Source: Apostichopus japonicus (Eukaryota; Echinodermata; Holothuroidea; Aspidochirotida; Stichopodidae). From it: a stretch of 64,000 nucleotides of DNA. The DNA lies in NCBI RefSeq assembly GCF_037975245.1, contig NC_092579.1, positions 13,004,678 to 13,068,677 on the forward strand, read 5' to 3'. The position numbers and the translations under genes are program-made. Below the pieces are notes generated by a model that ran no database searches, was not told where the DNA came from, and saw nothing but the letters and a program-made list of their open reading frames with translations. Positions 13,615 through 29,102 of the stretch are shown in pieces. The number at the start of each line of letters is the position of its first letter. Within the stretch, counting starts at the first letter, position 1.

Positions 13615-16600
13615 CAACCTGACTGCATAGGTTCCTTTTGCTAAAGCAAGGAACCAAAAAGCATGAGTAATTGTTAAACAGAGTTGAAACAAGAACCACT
13701 GGAGTTTTCTTTATAGATGGCAAGGATTTTTGGCTCATTTGTCATTCTTAAAACAGTATTTACGGAGTAGTAATACTTTTAATTTGGTCACTAAGTGTAA
13801 CAATAAATTGTCAATTATCCATACCTGAGATGATATACTAAGGGTTGGTGTAAGGGTGGGTCTGGTAGGGGTACTAAGGGTCACCGAGTGTAATCATAAC
13901 TTGTCTATTAGCCATACCTGAGATGAGATACTAAGGGTTGGTGTAAGGATGGGTCTGGTAGGGGTACTGGAACCAGAAATGTTGATTGGACTAATTCTCT
14001 TCTCCTGTTCTGTTTGCCTCTCCTGTACAGAAACAAATAAATTGATGCAAAAATAAAATATGTCTTTCCTTGCTTAGAAGCCTTCTCTCTGAAATTTCTT
14101 CCAAGATTTCCGTAGATCATGAAAGTTGAAACGGCACAATATCTTCAAATGCAAAACTTGACTCCATGATGACTGACCTATGGGAGTCTCAGCATGATCC
14201 GACCCAAACAACAGAAACCGCTCCGTCTCCAAAATCCTATTTACTTTCCTCCCCTTTCCTCCCTACCTAATTGGCTCTTTAGTTCTGACCTTGGGTTTAT
14301 TTATGGCTTCTATACAATGTGATTACATAAGACTTCACTTTAATACCAGCAACTCCCTGACTGAACAATAGACAACTTTCCCAAGGAAAAAAAAAAAAAA
14401 GTGTCTTTTCTATAAAAACAATGCTATTATCCTGCGTAGGACCTCTCGCGAGGTCTGTCAGGGGTTAAACTCCTTTTTGTTGTTGAGCATGATGAATGTT
14501 GAAAAACTAAAGACACAAATTCCAAAGGAGAGAGACATGTCCAATATCTTCTAACATAGCCCAGTTCCACAAAACACTGGGTGAGTAAAAGATGAGGCAA
14601 GTGGTTGGGGAGAGGGGGACAGGGGATGATGTATACTGCCATCTGATTGTTGTACCCCTTTAAATTTTTCTCAGATTTGTTTTACCTAAACCGTTACCTT
14701 TTCTTCGAGGGCCTCTTGGGCCATAACTGCTCTTTTCTTTTCGGCTTCAGCTTTGAGAGATTCAACCTGTACTTTCTTCTCAAGGATATCCTTTTCCCTT
14801 TGCGAGTCCTCCAAGGCCTTGATGTATGTGTGGCGTTGAGATTCAAACTGAGAATGTTCTCTGCACAGAAACGAGAAAAGTGTTAATCAGACATGGCACA
14901 CCGGAAGATTAACGTGACAGCGTTTATGATCGACACTTCTTCTTCTTGAAATTTGTTAATTTTTGGGGGTAAATTAAAAGAGTTCTATCATATAAAACTA
15001 CACCTGGACTCGTCTGAAAATGCAATATTTTTTAAGAGAAAAGAGGTAGATCTTAAATTCTGTCTTAAAACAGTGATGTCAGATGATGCTAAAAGAGGGA
15101 GAAATCTGTAGCATTGCTTGCGAAGGACATGAAAAGAACTGACTACCATAGATTCATGCTCTCATTAGGATATTGCATAAAAACAGTTTTCTTTAGTTTG
15201 GCATCACAGAGTCCATGTTGGGGGTATATAGGATTGGACATGAACCCCTTCAAATACATCCTACAAAACTCATAGCACTTCCATTATAAAAATATGAAAT
15301 GGACCAGTTATTTATTTAACAAACTTTCCTTAATTACAGCCATCAAATGCCACTTCCACCTCCCCTCCTCCACTTAATCCTCCCCTCCTCCACTTAATCC
15401 TCCCCTCCTTCCCTCCTCCACTTAATCCTCCCCTCCTCCACTTAATCCTCCCCTCCTCCACTTAATCCTCCCCTCCTCATCTTAATCCTCCACTTAATCC
15501 TCCCCTTAATGCTCCCCTCTTCCACTTAATCCTCCCCTCCTCCAATTAATCCTATCTGCAGTGCTCCTCCAAACATTTACCTATCCTTCTGTTCCTCTAA
15601 TGACTGGGCCTTCATCTTTTCCATCTCCAGTGAAGCTAAGAGTTTAGATTTCTCCTGTCTAAGGAGGGCCAGCTGTGACTCCAAAGATGAAACCTTGGAG
15701 GTGGCCATCATAGCAGTCTCTGTTGTTGACCTCTCTTTCTCGACTGCTCCAGCCAACTGGGCTTGAGCGTCCGCCAGACGTTCTGTCAAGTTTCTCTCCA
15801 CCTGTTCCCAGGTTTGTGATTGGTCATTGAAAGTGGACTGGAGATTCTCGATTTGACGAAGCAGTGGCCGAGTTGCTGCGAAAAGAATGCGACACTCTCT
15901 AGTCACTTAAATTTATCATATTTGATATGATCCAGATATTCTCCCATTTAAAGGACAGAAAAGGGGAGAAAAACCGGAGGTCACGGGGAGAAGAAAAGGG
16001 GGAATGTGGATGGGGGAAGTGGAATAGGGAAGGGAAATGGAAAGGAAAGGGAGAATGGAAAGGACAGGTAAAAGCAAAAGTATCACAAATGTTCTCTCAA
16101 CCCCATTTTTTTCACATTTGACTTGTTTTTGTTGATTACAGCAATTGTTCAGAACAATGAAAAGTTACTTCGACTTCATATCCCGTCTCATCCTGCAATT
16201 ATTGTTACTGTAAAATATACATCAAACAATGGCTCTCATCTTGAAAGAACATTGTCCTCTCCCACGGCCAGAACAGGCGAAGATGAGATTAAGAGAGGTT
16301 TGTGGATCATCCTTACCTCCTGTCACACTGTGACTGAGCTCTTGGTTCCTCTGTTCAGAATCCTGGAGTGCTTGTTGTAGATCAGAGATCTCTTGTCGCA
16401 GATTCATCTCTTTACGATTAGACTGTTGCTCCCCCCTCGACAGACTCATCTGTAAATCGTTTATCTGAAGAGAGAAAAATACAGCCGAGAAGTCCTTGGT
16501 AAGATCACTGCAAACTGATTATTACTCAAGCCTTCTTCCATTTTCAACATGTCTAAAAATAATTTTATCAATCAAATCCAATACTAACTTGAGCAAATTT

Positions 16601-19600
16601 AAATCTGCAACAGAATTTTTAATTATTTCATATTTTTCCTCAAACTTCACTTCAAACACTTAGCAGATTGTGCAGGCTTTTAAAACAAATAATCACCTGT
16701 AGATTAAGTAAGTCACTTTCTCATCTTAATCTATTAAAAAATATTAATTTCTGCTGATTTGTTCATACGTTGCTACTTAAACTGTTCACCTTTTGAGCAA
16801 GTATTTGCACAAATATTTTATAAGTTTTATTATCATAATCATCTTAAAACACAGTTTTTTACAGACTTTGTTGCTCTTACTGTCAAAAGAATGTTAAAAT
16901 AATTTGTTATTGACATACAGAATGTGATATTCAACTGTTGAATGACTATGCATATCACTCCAAACATCTATTCAATTTTAATATTACTTCTATGATATTA
17001 CCATATTCCCTTCTTCACAAGAAGTACCTCAAATTTCTCATTAAAAATCCCCCCCCCCCAAAAAAACAGGACTTTTTCAGTACGGGACCTGTGGGCTAAA
17101 CTCTAGGATGTCAAACGGTTTCAGTCCGGCCCAGAAAGAAGAAAGCCCCACAATCTGCACTGATGGGCTGTGCTGGGCCCTTAAGGTGCCCACCCTACTA
17201 GCTTACCCTGCACATTGTTGCACAGAAACCTAGGTGAAAATGAGATTATGTTTTCTCTCTGGCTTTTTGCCCAATCAATGTTTCCTCTATGGCCCTTGTA
17301 GGGTACTCGAAAGATAATCCCTGTCAGAACCACCCACCCCCCCCCCCAATGTTAAGCTGACTTGACTGCAGAGTTAATATAGTCACCTGTAGAATTAATC
17401 CTTCATGTTCTCTCCTGGATCCTTGTTGCAGTTTCTCCATGGCCAATCTCATCTCCTCCTTGGCATTCATCTCCGAGCTGAGATTATGCTCGTGGGCTTC
17501 GCTGTTCTTTGCAGCTATGCTCTTGTGGAGATCTGCTATTTCTCTGTAAAGGATATCAAATCAGGGAATAATGCTGCATCCACTGTTTTCATATCAGTTT
17601 GATTTTTTTGGTTTCCCTTCCATATATAGAAAAAGTTGATTTCCTAGGATTTTCTGTCCCAGTTATTTCCAGAAATTTAAGGTGTGCTGAACTAGAGAAA
17701 TGGAACATCTGACAGTGGGAAGACCCTTTGACAGAGGCTTTAATCTACTTGTCAAAGATTCTACAAGGCTAACTATTATTTGGTTTTCCAGTGTATTTAT
17801 GGGGTCATACTGATGACCTTTGACCCTTACGTGACCGCCCACTTCCTTAGCAACGAATGCTTACTTGTAGGATGCATCCAGGGCAGCCTGAGTACTTCTA
17901 ATCTTCTCCCTGGACTCATCGACTTCTGCTCTACAGCCAATCAGCTCCTTGTTCTGTTTGTCCACCACAGCATTCAACGTCCTGATGTTCTCTGATGTTA
18001 AATTTATTCAAGATTTATTACAAATGATTATCTCAATATTTAACATCATGCAACATTAATCAAAGAAAAGAAAAAGAATTGCAGGAAGCAGCTCTTTCCC
18101 TTTTCCAAAAAAAAAAAACCTAGGTGAATGAATGATACCTAGGTCTGACAAATTATACTTAACATGATCATGTTCATAGGTCGTCTGAAAAGGTTTACAA
18201 ATGCACAAACATTTGTACATGTACAGATAGCTGAATGAATGTAGGTAAAATGATAGATTCATGAACGTATCAAAATTTAGGGGGTCTGATGTTTTTATCT
18301 TTAGTACCAGCAGAATCCTCAAATTAGGCTGGGTTGAATTGACAGGCGTACAATATACACAATCACATGTACAGATAACAGGTACCTACTAAAAGGAATC
18401 AATACCCATAAGCTAACAGGTTTAATGGACTTGTGTAAAAGTAAGTGGACCTGACGTTTCGATCCTAGCAGGATCTTTTTCAGAGGCTGAAGAAGATCAG
18501 CCTCTGAAGAAGATCCTGCTAGGAATCGAAATGTCAGGCCCACTTACTTTTACAAATTCTCTTCACAGGCTCTTTAGTGGATAAGCAGTTTGCTAACAGT
18601 TTTCATTTTGTTTTATTTAGGTTTAATGTACCACAGACTTTGAATAGGACAATCTGGGGAGGAACTGAGTGTTGGTTCTGCCATCTTACTACACATTGTT
18701 TAAGTTTCCTCTGAATTTCTCATTTAGTTTAACACTGCCATTCGTCTGATGTACCCCCCCCCCCCAGTAACAAGCTAAACATGGTGGAATACTCAACCGT
18801 ACCTTTATTTTTCTTATCCACTTCTTCCTTGGCATCGATGACGCCTTCAAGATATTCAATCTTCTTCAAGGCATCCTCTAATTGCTCTCTGTGAGAAAGA
18901 AAGGCAAGAATAAGCACATTGATCAAAAAAATGATAACAAGAAATAACAAGGTGGCTAAATGTCAATATGAGAACAATCTGAGAAACAAACCCCAGTAAA
19001 CCTAGGCTTTCAAAGAAGGAAACTGTTGCTATGGTGATGTAGATTGAGGATAGGTCAAAAAAGATAAGAACAAATTAGGTAGAATCTTTTGATTGAATTG
19101 CAGTTTTTGTTAAACTTGTACTGAACACAGTACCCAGCATCAACTGTTTTGATTGCTGATACAAACTTTACTTTTGGCATTTCCGAACTTCATGATTTGA
19201 TTCCTGAACTTAGGGCAACAGTTAATGTTAAGGAATTGAGTTAAAGGGACAAGTGGAGCAGCAAGGATTAAAATAAGTGTTTTGTGTCACCAAAGCTAGA
19301 ATTGAAGTATTGATATGAAGTAGCCTCACTATAATATCAAACTACATAACAAACAAAAAAGTGAAACCAGCAATAAATAAATGCACGTAATCCTACATAT
19401 ATATTTCGTTTTTCTTTAGCTTAGACATACTTTTGTGATTTGATGAGACTGTCATTCTCTTTCTCTTTGATTCTTAATTTCTTAATGATCGTGGAATTCT
19501 GCAGCTGTTCCTTGGCTAGTTTTTCTCCCTCTTTTGTCAAGGCAGTTATTTGCAAATCCTTTTCAGCCAGCAATCTCTGGCTTTGATCTGTAGTGTCTCT

Positions 19601-22600
19601 GTAAAAGGAAGAAAGAATCAGTACTATAAAGTAACAGAAATATTGCATAGGTTTTGGTTATAAAGTACAATTTCTTCCACGTTTTCCAAAATATTTGTTA
19701 TAGCTATGAGTCTCACACAAATATCTTGCTTCTTTTAAAAAAAAACACAAGAAACCTTTTACTTACAAGAGAGTAATTCATGAATAAAAAACGTTTGATC
19801 ATGACAACTTTCTGCTTCCCCTCACGTCACTTTACATTTCACTTTACCCTTTAAAATATCTTCCCCTTAACTACATTCTTCTCCCTTTTTCTACTTTTTG
19901 AAACCGTACAGTGATTCCGTACATTCACAGGGAAAGGTTTAATCATCTAGTTTTATTTTTCTGCAGTCTTCTAGTATAACTGTATTACAAATATCTTTCT
20001 CTTTGTGGGAGTAAACTCACTGTCAAGCTGAAAAGGGGTTTTCAAATCACTTTTTTATCTACACCTGAACCAACATCATATTCTATTGTGATTAGTGTTG
20101 TGGTCAAGTGGTTAAAGCAGTGGACGTGTGATATAAGGTTTGCAGGTTCGAGTCTTGGACAGGTCATTACGTTGTGTCCTTAAAACAAGGCACTTTAGCT
20201 CCATTGCCTCTCTTCACCCAGGTGTATAAATGGGGACCTGTGAGATAAACTGTTGGTTGGGCACTGTTTAGCTGCTGCCATGTGAAGGGATTGTCTCTAT
20301 GTCGGACAGGTTATCATTGACCAGGGTTATATTGTTATGCGCCTTGAGCACCTTTTATCGGTGGATATGTCTGCACTTTGTAATCCACAATATAATTATT
20401 ACTTATTATTCTTCGATGATTACATTCACAGTAATGTGTACATACACAACAAAACAAACATTCATTTAGCCATAGGTAGCTCTATGGCATTGTTTGTTAT
20501 ACAACGGTTTCAGTGTGTTACATTAAAAAAAAAAAAAAAAAATTCTTGCCAAAATAAACCCATGGAGGAGACAATTATCTCATTTTGAACTGACAGTCTC
20601 TTTATTTAAGAGAGAAAGCCAATTTACATTAAGCATGTGACTATAGAACAGGTGGATGTGTTCTCATACTCTGTGTGGAGTATTCAACATGTGTATTGTT
20701 TTATTACATAAGCAATCCTTTAAGCCTGTATCTGTCTTGACTTGTTGATAATAAAACCTCAAATATGCTCATTCTTTGCAAAAAAAATGAATTCCCTGTG
20801 GGAAAAAAAAATACCTCATCAGAAAAATGTCCTTTTAGGAAACTTTTGAAAAGTTAAAGAGGGATTTTAGGCTGTCACGATAGGCATCTGTGTATGTGCT
20901 TAAACTGCAGAATTCCTCAGGTGGTCAGCTATCACTTTACAATAATTTCACCAAAACCTTAGTGCATAATACTTAAAACTAAAGTTGAAATTAATTCATT
21001 ATAAACTAAAAAGCACTTTGATATGCTTATCAAATTTTATAGGAAAAGTCTTTGTACTAAAAATTGTAACACAAATGAAACAGTCTCTGTCAACTAGTGA
21101 TCAAAAGTACTTCAGTTCAAAATACCCAAGAAGAAACCAACAAAACAGTTTGCTGTAAATCAACATGTTCAGCTCATGGTTCAGACAACAAATGAATGCA
21201 AACCCCCCAAACATGTGTTATACTTTAGATCCACAAAAACGAGAAAAAGGTCTCAGAAGACAGAAAAGATGAAATAAAATCTAACCAGCCAGGAAATTTT
21301 GCTGTGAGTTTTAACAGAAATCTTCAAAGAGAGTTTAAATTAAAAGACTGATTTCTCTGTGACCCCATCGGATGTATTCCCTGGCCACATATGGCCACCC
21401 AGGCCTGGTGTAGAGCTGCCTCATGGATACTAAAATCAATTGTCTTTACTTTTCTATAGAACATAAAAAGATACAGCCTGCTAGCAACTTTCTGTGAGCT
21501 TCCTAACGGCTGATGGAGACTGACTTTCCATAAGGGGAAATAACTTAAGTCTAACATCATTCTAGAGACATGTGATGAATCCTTATCAACAGTAATATAA
21601 ACATAACAACTGTAATATATCCCCAAACTAACTGGGCTTGGATTGTTAAGAGTGACAAACTTACCTGTCTCCCCACAACCGTCTGAACACTTTGGGTGGT
21701 CTAATGAGAAGGGAGAACACTACCGGCAGGGCCGGGTCATAGAGGACGCACAGTGTTAAAAGGCTACCAGTTCATGCTAGGCATGGTACAGCGAGAGTGC
21801 TGAGGTTGTGGGGAGACAGGTAATCGAGGAGCACACAGCAATTATCCTAATCGTTACAAACTCCAGTTTATAGACTAGGTAGATCAGAGTGCATATGTAC
21901 AGGAGGCAGGTAGGAGACGAACAATGTTATTATATTTCTTGTTTCCAAATAGTGGGTGAGCTTACTCAGTGGAATCTGTCAGATACTGTATTCTTGATTA
22001 TTCAAAGAGTGAAATCTGAAGAAAGAGGAATCTCTTTGCATTTGCAGATAGATCCTCACAATTGGATAGGTTGAAAGAATATTACCCGCACAAAAACATC
22101 ACTCTGAGTTATCTGATTTAGTCTACGTAAAGCTTAATGTGCAAATTGCCCTTTTTTTACATCATTTGTTGACTGTTTATTACAGACTCACCTCTCTGTT
22201 ATTTCAGTTTTGAGTGTTTGCACTTCCTTTTTCAAGCTGTCCCTTTCCTGCAAAAAAATTTTAAAATACATCATATTTCTCAAGGATCTTATGTCTGGAA
22301 CAGAATTTTTCCGTAATGTTTACAGAAACAAAGCTAGCAATGTGTTTAAAATGAAATGCAAATGATTTAACTGGACATAGTGACATTCAAATTTTCTAAT
22401 TTTTTTTTACAGATGTGCCTTTGGTAATCATAGGACAATTTCTGAACAGCCAATAAAGGGGTTGAAATAGGTACAGTACTGTATTTATAGTAAGAGAGAA
22501 TTATTTGAATTAAATGGTCCATCATACTAGATCGCAACAGGTTGGACCGTTTTAATGTACAAGGTACAGTATCTTGGTAAATCTACCTTGTTAGCGACAT

Positions 22601-25600
22601 GAAGTTTCTTCTCCATCATGCCAATTCTCTCGGTAAATTCTGTGGTTAGTGACGTCAGATCTTCCTCTGACTCTTGTTCTCTTCGTCTCTCTAATTTCTC
22701 TAATTTACTATGGTAAAGAAAGATGAAGATGAAATTAGGAGGTATTCTATTTCAAAATATTAATAAAGGTTAGGATCATTCATGTATCCACATTTTATAA
22801 TAAGAATTTATTTCAAAATGTATCACAAATATGCACAGTTTAAAGTATCTCTAGCAGAATATATATGTTATTTGACCACAATTTAAGATGCTTCGGTAAA
22901 CTTTTGTAATTAATGAAACTGTCAATCTATCCATTCCTTAGAAAAAATTATGAAGTGATCTATCAGTATTTTCATTTGTATAACGGAACGTAAGATGTGG
23001 ATTCTGCTGTTCTTATTAAAGCGAGGATTCGCAACAGAAAACACACATACAGAAACACACATGTTACAGACACACATTGTTCCAAAATGACACAGTGGGT
23101 TTGGTGAGGAGTTATAAACTTTTATTCGTTGGTGGAAGAGTGAAGTGCAGGTTTTGTATGGAGACAGGTAAGAATGTAGGAGACAAAATCAATTTAATAA
23201 TTAAATTAAAAACATTATTACATAAAATGAAAAATTAGTTCGACGGAATGGAAAATAGAAAAGTCAAGTGTAGACTTATGTAGTATCATTACACATTTAC
23301 AAGAAAAACATGAATGACTGATACAAAATATGACTATTCGTGGCATCTTTGACCACCAGCAAGTCCCACATAAAATGAAGTTAGACCACATCACAATATA
23401 ACTTTTACATGTACATAATATGTATAGCATGTGATGCTGACAGTGCATTTACATCATAGGAAATGTAGATATCTGTTTTTTCCTGATCCAATTAAAGGCA
23501 GGAATCAACAAAAATCTAGCACCAAAGCAGTCTAGCCAAGTAGTGAACAATTGCCAGTAAAGACTGTTCCATTTTTCTTTTAAGTGTTTGCCAGGGAAAA
23601 CAGCCATTTTTGTGCGAAAATCTCTTTCTGAGTTATTCCAGCCAATTTGGGAAATCATCACGATATTTCAGGAAACAAAGCCCTTCACTACTCTTTTGGA
23701 AACCCTTTTAAGTTTTTCAAGTTATTGTTACATACTTTTCTTTTTTAGAAACATATTTTTTGTTGAACAAAACGAGACAGTATGTAATAATAAACTAAAG
23801 GAGGATATCAATACTCTGCAATTTCCAGTATTAATACTGTACTTAGGGTATAATATTGTACTTAGGGTCATTCTGATCTTTGTATTTGTACTGTGTATAT
23901 TCAATTTCTGCCATGTATCTGATATTGTGTTTTGTTTTTTTTTTCTTTTGTTGTTAAGCCCTATGATCATATTTGGAATAGCGCTATATCAAGCATTATA
24001 TTTATTAAATTATTATTATTAGCAGCATTGTTGAGGCGCCTCATATCCCAAAGTAATATTCAAACCCATGCAGCTCACAAAGAGTAAGCATAGCATGAGA
24101 TGTCAATGCTATGGTCTTCCAGTTAATACTAAACTAAAACTTGGAAACAAGTAGTGACATAGTGTGATTAAACAAAGATTGTAGGGTACAAAGGAGAGGA
24201 TAAATTTAGACCAATGAGGTGGACACTTTGGGATAATGTAGTCCATGAGGTCAGCAAATGATTTCCTGTATGCAAAGAATAAGATCTACAGTGCACAAGG
24301 TAACCCTGGCTAGACGTAAATAGTCTGTTATCACAAAAATCTAAGTTGTTGGTCAGGGTCAGGAAAACCTCAGGAACTCTCAAATCAGTTGTACCTCTAA
24401 CCTATTGCTAAATGCAAACAATCTGCGTCACAGGTAGCACTCCGCTTGACCAAAGGTTCCGCTTTTCGTTTTTCTTTCTCTTTTCGAGATTAAATTCTCT
24501 TCACTATCATCTAACTATGACCCATACCATAAATGGAGTAGCTACACACAGATGTATCGTAATTTATAGTGAAGCTTCTTATTCCATGTGTGGTACAGTT
24601 AATTGATACATGAGATTCTGAGGGAAGCTTTGTATCGATATTTCTAAATCTAGGAGACCCTTTCTTGATATACAAGTATGTACAGTATTGTGAAATATTT
24701 GTAATATTATAACTCAGCTAGTGCAATTATCATCTATCTTAGTACACAATATGGGGGTAAACTAATTAAGTTCAGTCAACCGGGAGAGAGCTTTCCTATT
24801 TACCGTCCTTGTCTACCTATTCATGTCTAAGCAAGTCAATAATTACTGGGGTACTGGGATTGACTTTTAAATTACAATGAAAACTGCACAAACGTCATAC
24901 AATGTAAGTCTATTACAGTGGGTGCAGATAATACAAAACCTTGTATATTACAGGAACCTCATACTGTACGGTGGAGTCGCCGCATACAGTAATAATATTG
25001 CATTAACTAAGGGACATAAATATATACTGTTTGTTTGTGAGTATTGAGACTACAGACTAATTTATATTCATCCCTGTGATAGTATGCAATGTTTCCCCTG
25101 ACGCTCGAGAAGTCGTCAATGACAAGTTCAACCAGCCAATCGCAAAAAGAAAATAATAATAATAAAATATAAAAAATGTCACAAATACATAACAAATAAC
25201 AATGTCACAATTCCCATCAGAGTTAATAACTTTGTATCTCTATTGCGACATTAGTATACTGGAACTACTGTACTTTAAAACTTAACAAACATGCAACAAC
25301 TTCCACAAACTGCGAAGAAAGTTTTGGTGGAATGCTGTGTAAATAAACATGAGATGCACTGTGCAGTACTGGTCCCCGAGTGTTTCACGCAATGAACAGT
25401 ATGCATATATGTGTATATTCTATAACACTAGGCCTAACTGCTAACACTCGTTGAAACTGATTTATTTAGTCTGTTTATAAGGTATTGATGATAAATGACA
25501 TTTCCGTACCCACAAAATGGAGGAGGAAACAATTTTCAATGCTCGTTGGAAATTTGCAATATGGATATAGGCCTATTTGAATGAAATAGGTCAGTGGGCC

Positions 25601-28600
25601 CTACACTGTAGCTTTGACCTTGCACATGCCTTTACTGCTTCCTATCACTGAGTCAGCTAGTAATTGGAAAATTTAGCCGGGTGAGTGGCAGTGTTTTTCT
25701 TATTTTGATTTTTAGAGGAATGTGCGTTTCCAAACCACTAAAATGGGCGCTAAAACGCTGATAGTTTCTACTCGGGGGGAGGGGCCTTTGGCACCTTTGT
25801 CCGTGACCAGACGCTTTCCCCTCGGAACCCCACCGAGGGGGTGACCCCCAAGACGACTTCTCTAAGATCGCTGGTGCGAACACTGATAGTATATTAACAG
25901 TCATTCTTACATTTTAAGGCTGGTTCCTGTATCCTGTAACTGATTGTTCTGTTCACTGAGAGTGATAATCTGATCTTCCCTGGCTTTAAGGATCTCTGCC
26001 ATATCAGCCAATTTCTGTGAAGAGTAAGAAAAATCATGACCATATTTCAAAAGAAAGCATCTGCATATATATTTCATCAGATTCAACAATACTCTTGATT
26101 AAAGTTTCTCCAGTAGAGCTTAAAAAGCAAACCCATTTACTGATTACCCATCGCATCATGTAGCCAATACACATAAAATATCAACATTCCAACAATGCAG
26201 TAGAATAGTGTGGTATAATTCACAAACAATATATATAAATGTATTTAAACAATAGAGTAATTCAATAATATAAACAATATTTCATTTCATTTCATTCATT
26301 TTTTTTATATATCACAAACCATATGATAATTATATAATATGGTTTATAATTCACAAACCATACTAAGTTGAAAAACTAGGCAATATAATTACAAAGAAGT
26401 GAATAATTTGTCTCATATCGCATTACAGCAATGCGGAAGAAAGCACTCCTAGACAATTTGGGTGGTAGAGTGAGTCATAGAGTGATAGGTCAAAGAGGGT
26501 GGCAAACAGTGTAAAAAGATTACCAGTTCACTCCATGCACAGTACAGTGAGAGTGCGAAGGTTGTGAGGAGACAAGTGAGGAAACAAAGTAACTGTATTG
26601 TGCTGTTTATGCATTCATAACTATTCAGAAATTTATTCTCTCCCACTATTTTGTAGCTCATAAGAAACTTAACTTCAAAAAAAGCCACAGAAAATAGAAT
26701 CTCTCTAGAGTTTCCCCCATCATCCCCATGCAATTGCTTCATGAATATTAAAGGTCTGCAGACTCACAAGACATACATGTATACATTACATAACGGTACA
26801 CCACAGCAATCATATTTATCATGCAACCCTAGTAAAATATATATACTGTACACAGTAACAGCTGTATCCACATGGTAGGTTACAGCCACACATCAATATT
26901 TAACCACAAATCGCATCTAATTTAATGTTTTACCGAATATCAGTAATGAACTTTACAAATATGAGGTTTAAATTTGAGGTTTTTATGTTTTAATATCACA
27001 AAATGCACTAGTGTAGACCTTTTTGACTTCTAGATAAATTATTTATGCATTATTACTCCCTATGCATATATATACATTTATATTTTTAAGAGACCTGACC
27101 AAAATTGTTAGAGCAAAAACCAAACGCAGCATAGATCTTCATGATCATAGGGTTACAGCCTGTGATGTGAGGGGACTGGGATTGAGACTGAGAGTGGATC
27201 CAAGTTTGTTTCAATAGTTTTTCTGGTTAATTCTCTCTCTACCATGGGGTGTCTTTGCTTTAAAATCAGAGTTTCATGTAAACAGTCGCATTTCCGGAGT
27301 ACAGTAAGTATGCCTGAAACCACTGTCACATACAAACCATGCCACACAATGACAGCCTGGTTCAAGACTGAAATGGGAGTAAACAGCTGTGATTATATAT
27401 GGCTAACTGTAATGACAACACCTGACAGCTGACTGTTGGGTTGCACCGAGCGGTGACAATGGTGTCTCTTTCAGAACTCATCGCTGGTGAAATTAAATCC
27501 AATAATTTATAATTAAAATAATCACAAAACGGAACACACACAATGACACAACAATATTGATCTAGGGTATATATGCATACTTTGTATAGTATATATACAT
27601 ACAAGGCAGATTGTTTGCCAAAATCATATAGAAGAATGGATTTGTACAGCTGCTTTTGAAGACCCTTAATTAGAAAATAGCAATTATAAATTTCACAATG
27701 AGATTTTAAAGTTAGCAAATTTTTAACAAGGTTTCAGTGTAAGTTGTTTTATCTCCAGTATTAAACAGAAAAATAATGTATGAAAGTTATCGGAAATGAC
27801 TAACGACTTTCGACCAGTTCCCAGCTGCAGTATTTATAAATGAGACCTTTTACTGTAACTGTTATAAATAAGTTTCTACACATTGTTAAAGTCTCAATGA
27901 GTGTTTGATAAATTTAAATTTGCAATTTTCATATTAATATCCATTATTTTCATTTATTTATCTGTTGTTAAACATTTTGAGCTGAATAAAATTCGCCAGA
28001 TTTTTTAACGAGTCCGTAGATTCTACTAACTTCAATCAAAATTTGCAAGCCCCGCCCAACAGATCATGCGCCAATCAGATCTCTCTGTTTTGTTTACGAC
28101 CGTTAGGCCTATCTTACTTTCACTTCTGTGGATAGCCTGTGTTAGGTCTCTTAAATGGTATATAAACAGCAAATACTCTACTGATTGCTACACCTTACAT
28201 CATAACACTGAGTTCAGGAAAGTCTAATTTTGACAACAACAACAAGAACAAAGATTGAGTTTTATTTTAAAAATCAGATATCTGGCAATCATTCAGTATT
28301 TCTTCTTCTTTCTTTCTCTCTCTTCTCTACTACCTCTATCTCTCTGAACTTGTTGTAATAGTTGTGTGTACCCACAGACCTCACTATTAATAATCTCACT
28401 CTGACTTACAAATATGACTGTGAGTTTGTCCTGCAATTAGATGGTACCAACCAATTTCATTTAAACGATTGTCAATGATTAAGCTTGCTAAACTCAACAA
28501 TGACACTAACAGAGATATGTTGGTGAACATCATTTTGTTGACATTGTTTTTAAGCAGTCCAAGCGCCATGATCTAGATGGAATAGCGCTATATAAATATT

Positions 28601-29065
28601 AATTGTTTTGTTATGTTATGTTAAGCCAAATAATGTAACACCTGCTTCTTTGACATTGAAACTTGCCCAAATAACTAAGTCTCTTTATATATATCTATAC
28701 ATATATATATATACCGTAGTATATAATAATAGCAGTATAGGGCTCAATACACATAATCGCAGCTCTGACCAGTGGTATCTCTGTTTGGAAGAAAAGTTCT
28801 TCGTACTAAGAAGCAGAGCCTCAAGAGCTACAACGAAATCAACAAGCGCAGGGAATTTGTATCCAAATGTCGCCATGGCAACCGTTCAAAGAAGCCCCCT
28901 GACAGCCCGAAAGGAAACAGTTGTCCTTGCAAGATTCAGTTGCCTGATGATCGCCTCGGTGAAAAACCTCAATGTGTGCGTGAAACTCTTAGTTGCAACG
29001 TGATGAAATATCATTTTTATACATATGTCTTTATATATCTATATATATCTATATATATCTATATA

Positions 29066-29102
<37 letters not shown>

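Noticed and set aside
13830-13880. An extra TMF1 exon made from the duplicated exon 14 end
   Set aside because: With the nearest AG it would be 49 nt, breaks the frame and contains an in-frame stop; exons 14 and 15 already join in phase.
23588-24022. 144-codon hydrophobic plus-strand ORF
   Set aside because: AT-rich composition explains it, and its end is a SINE tail; no family features.
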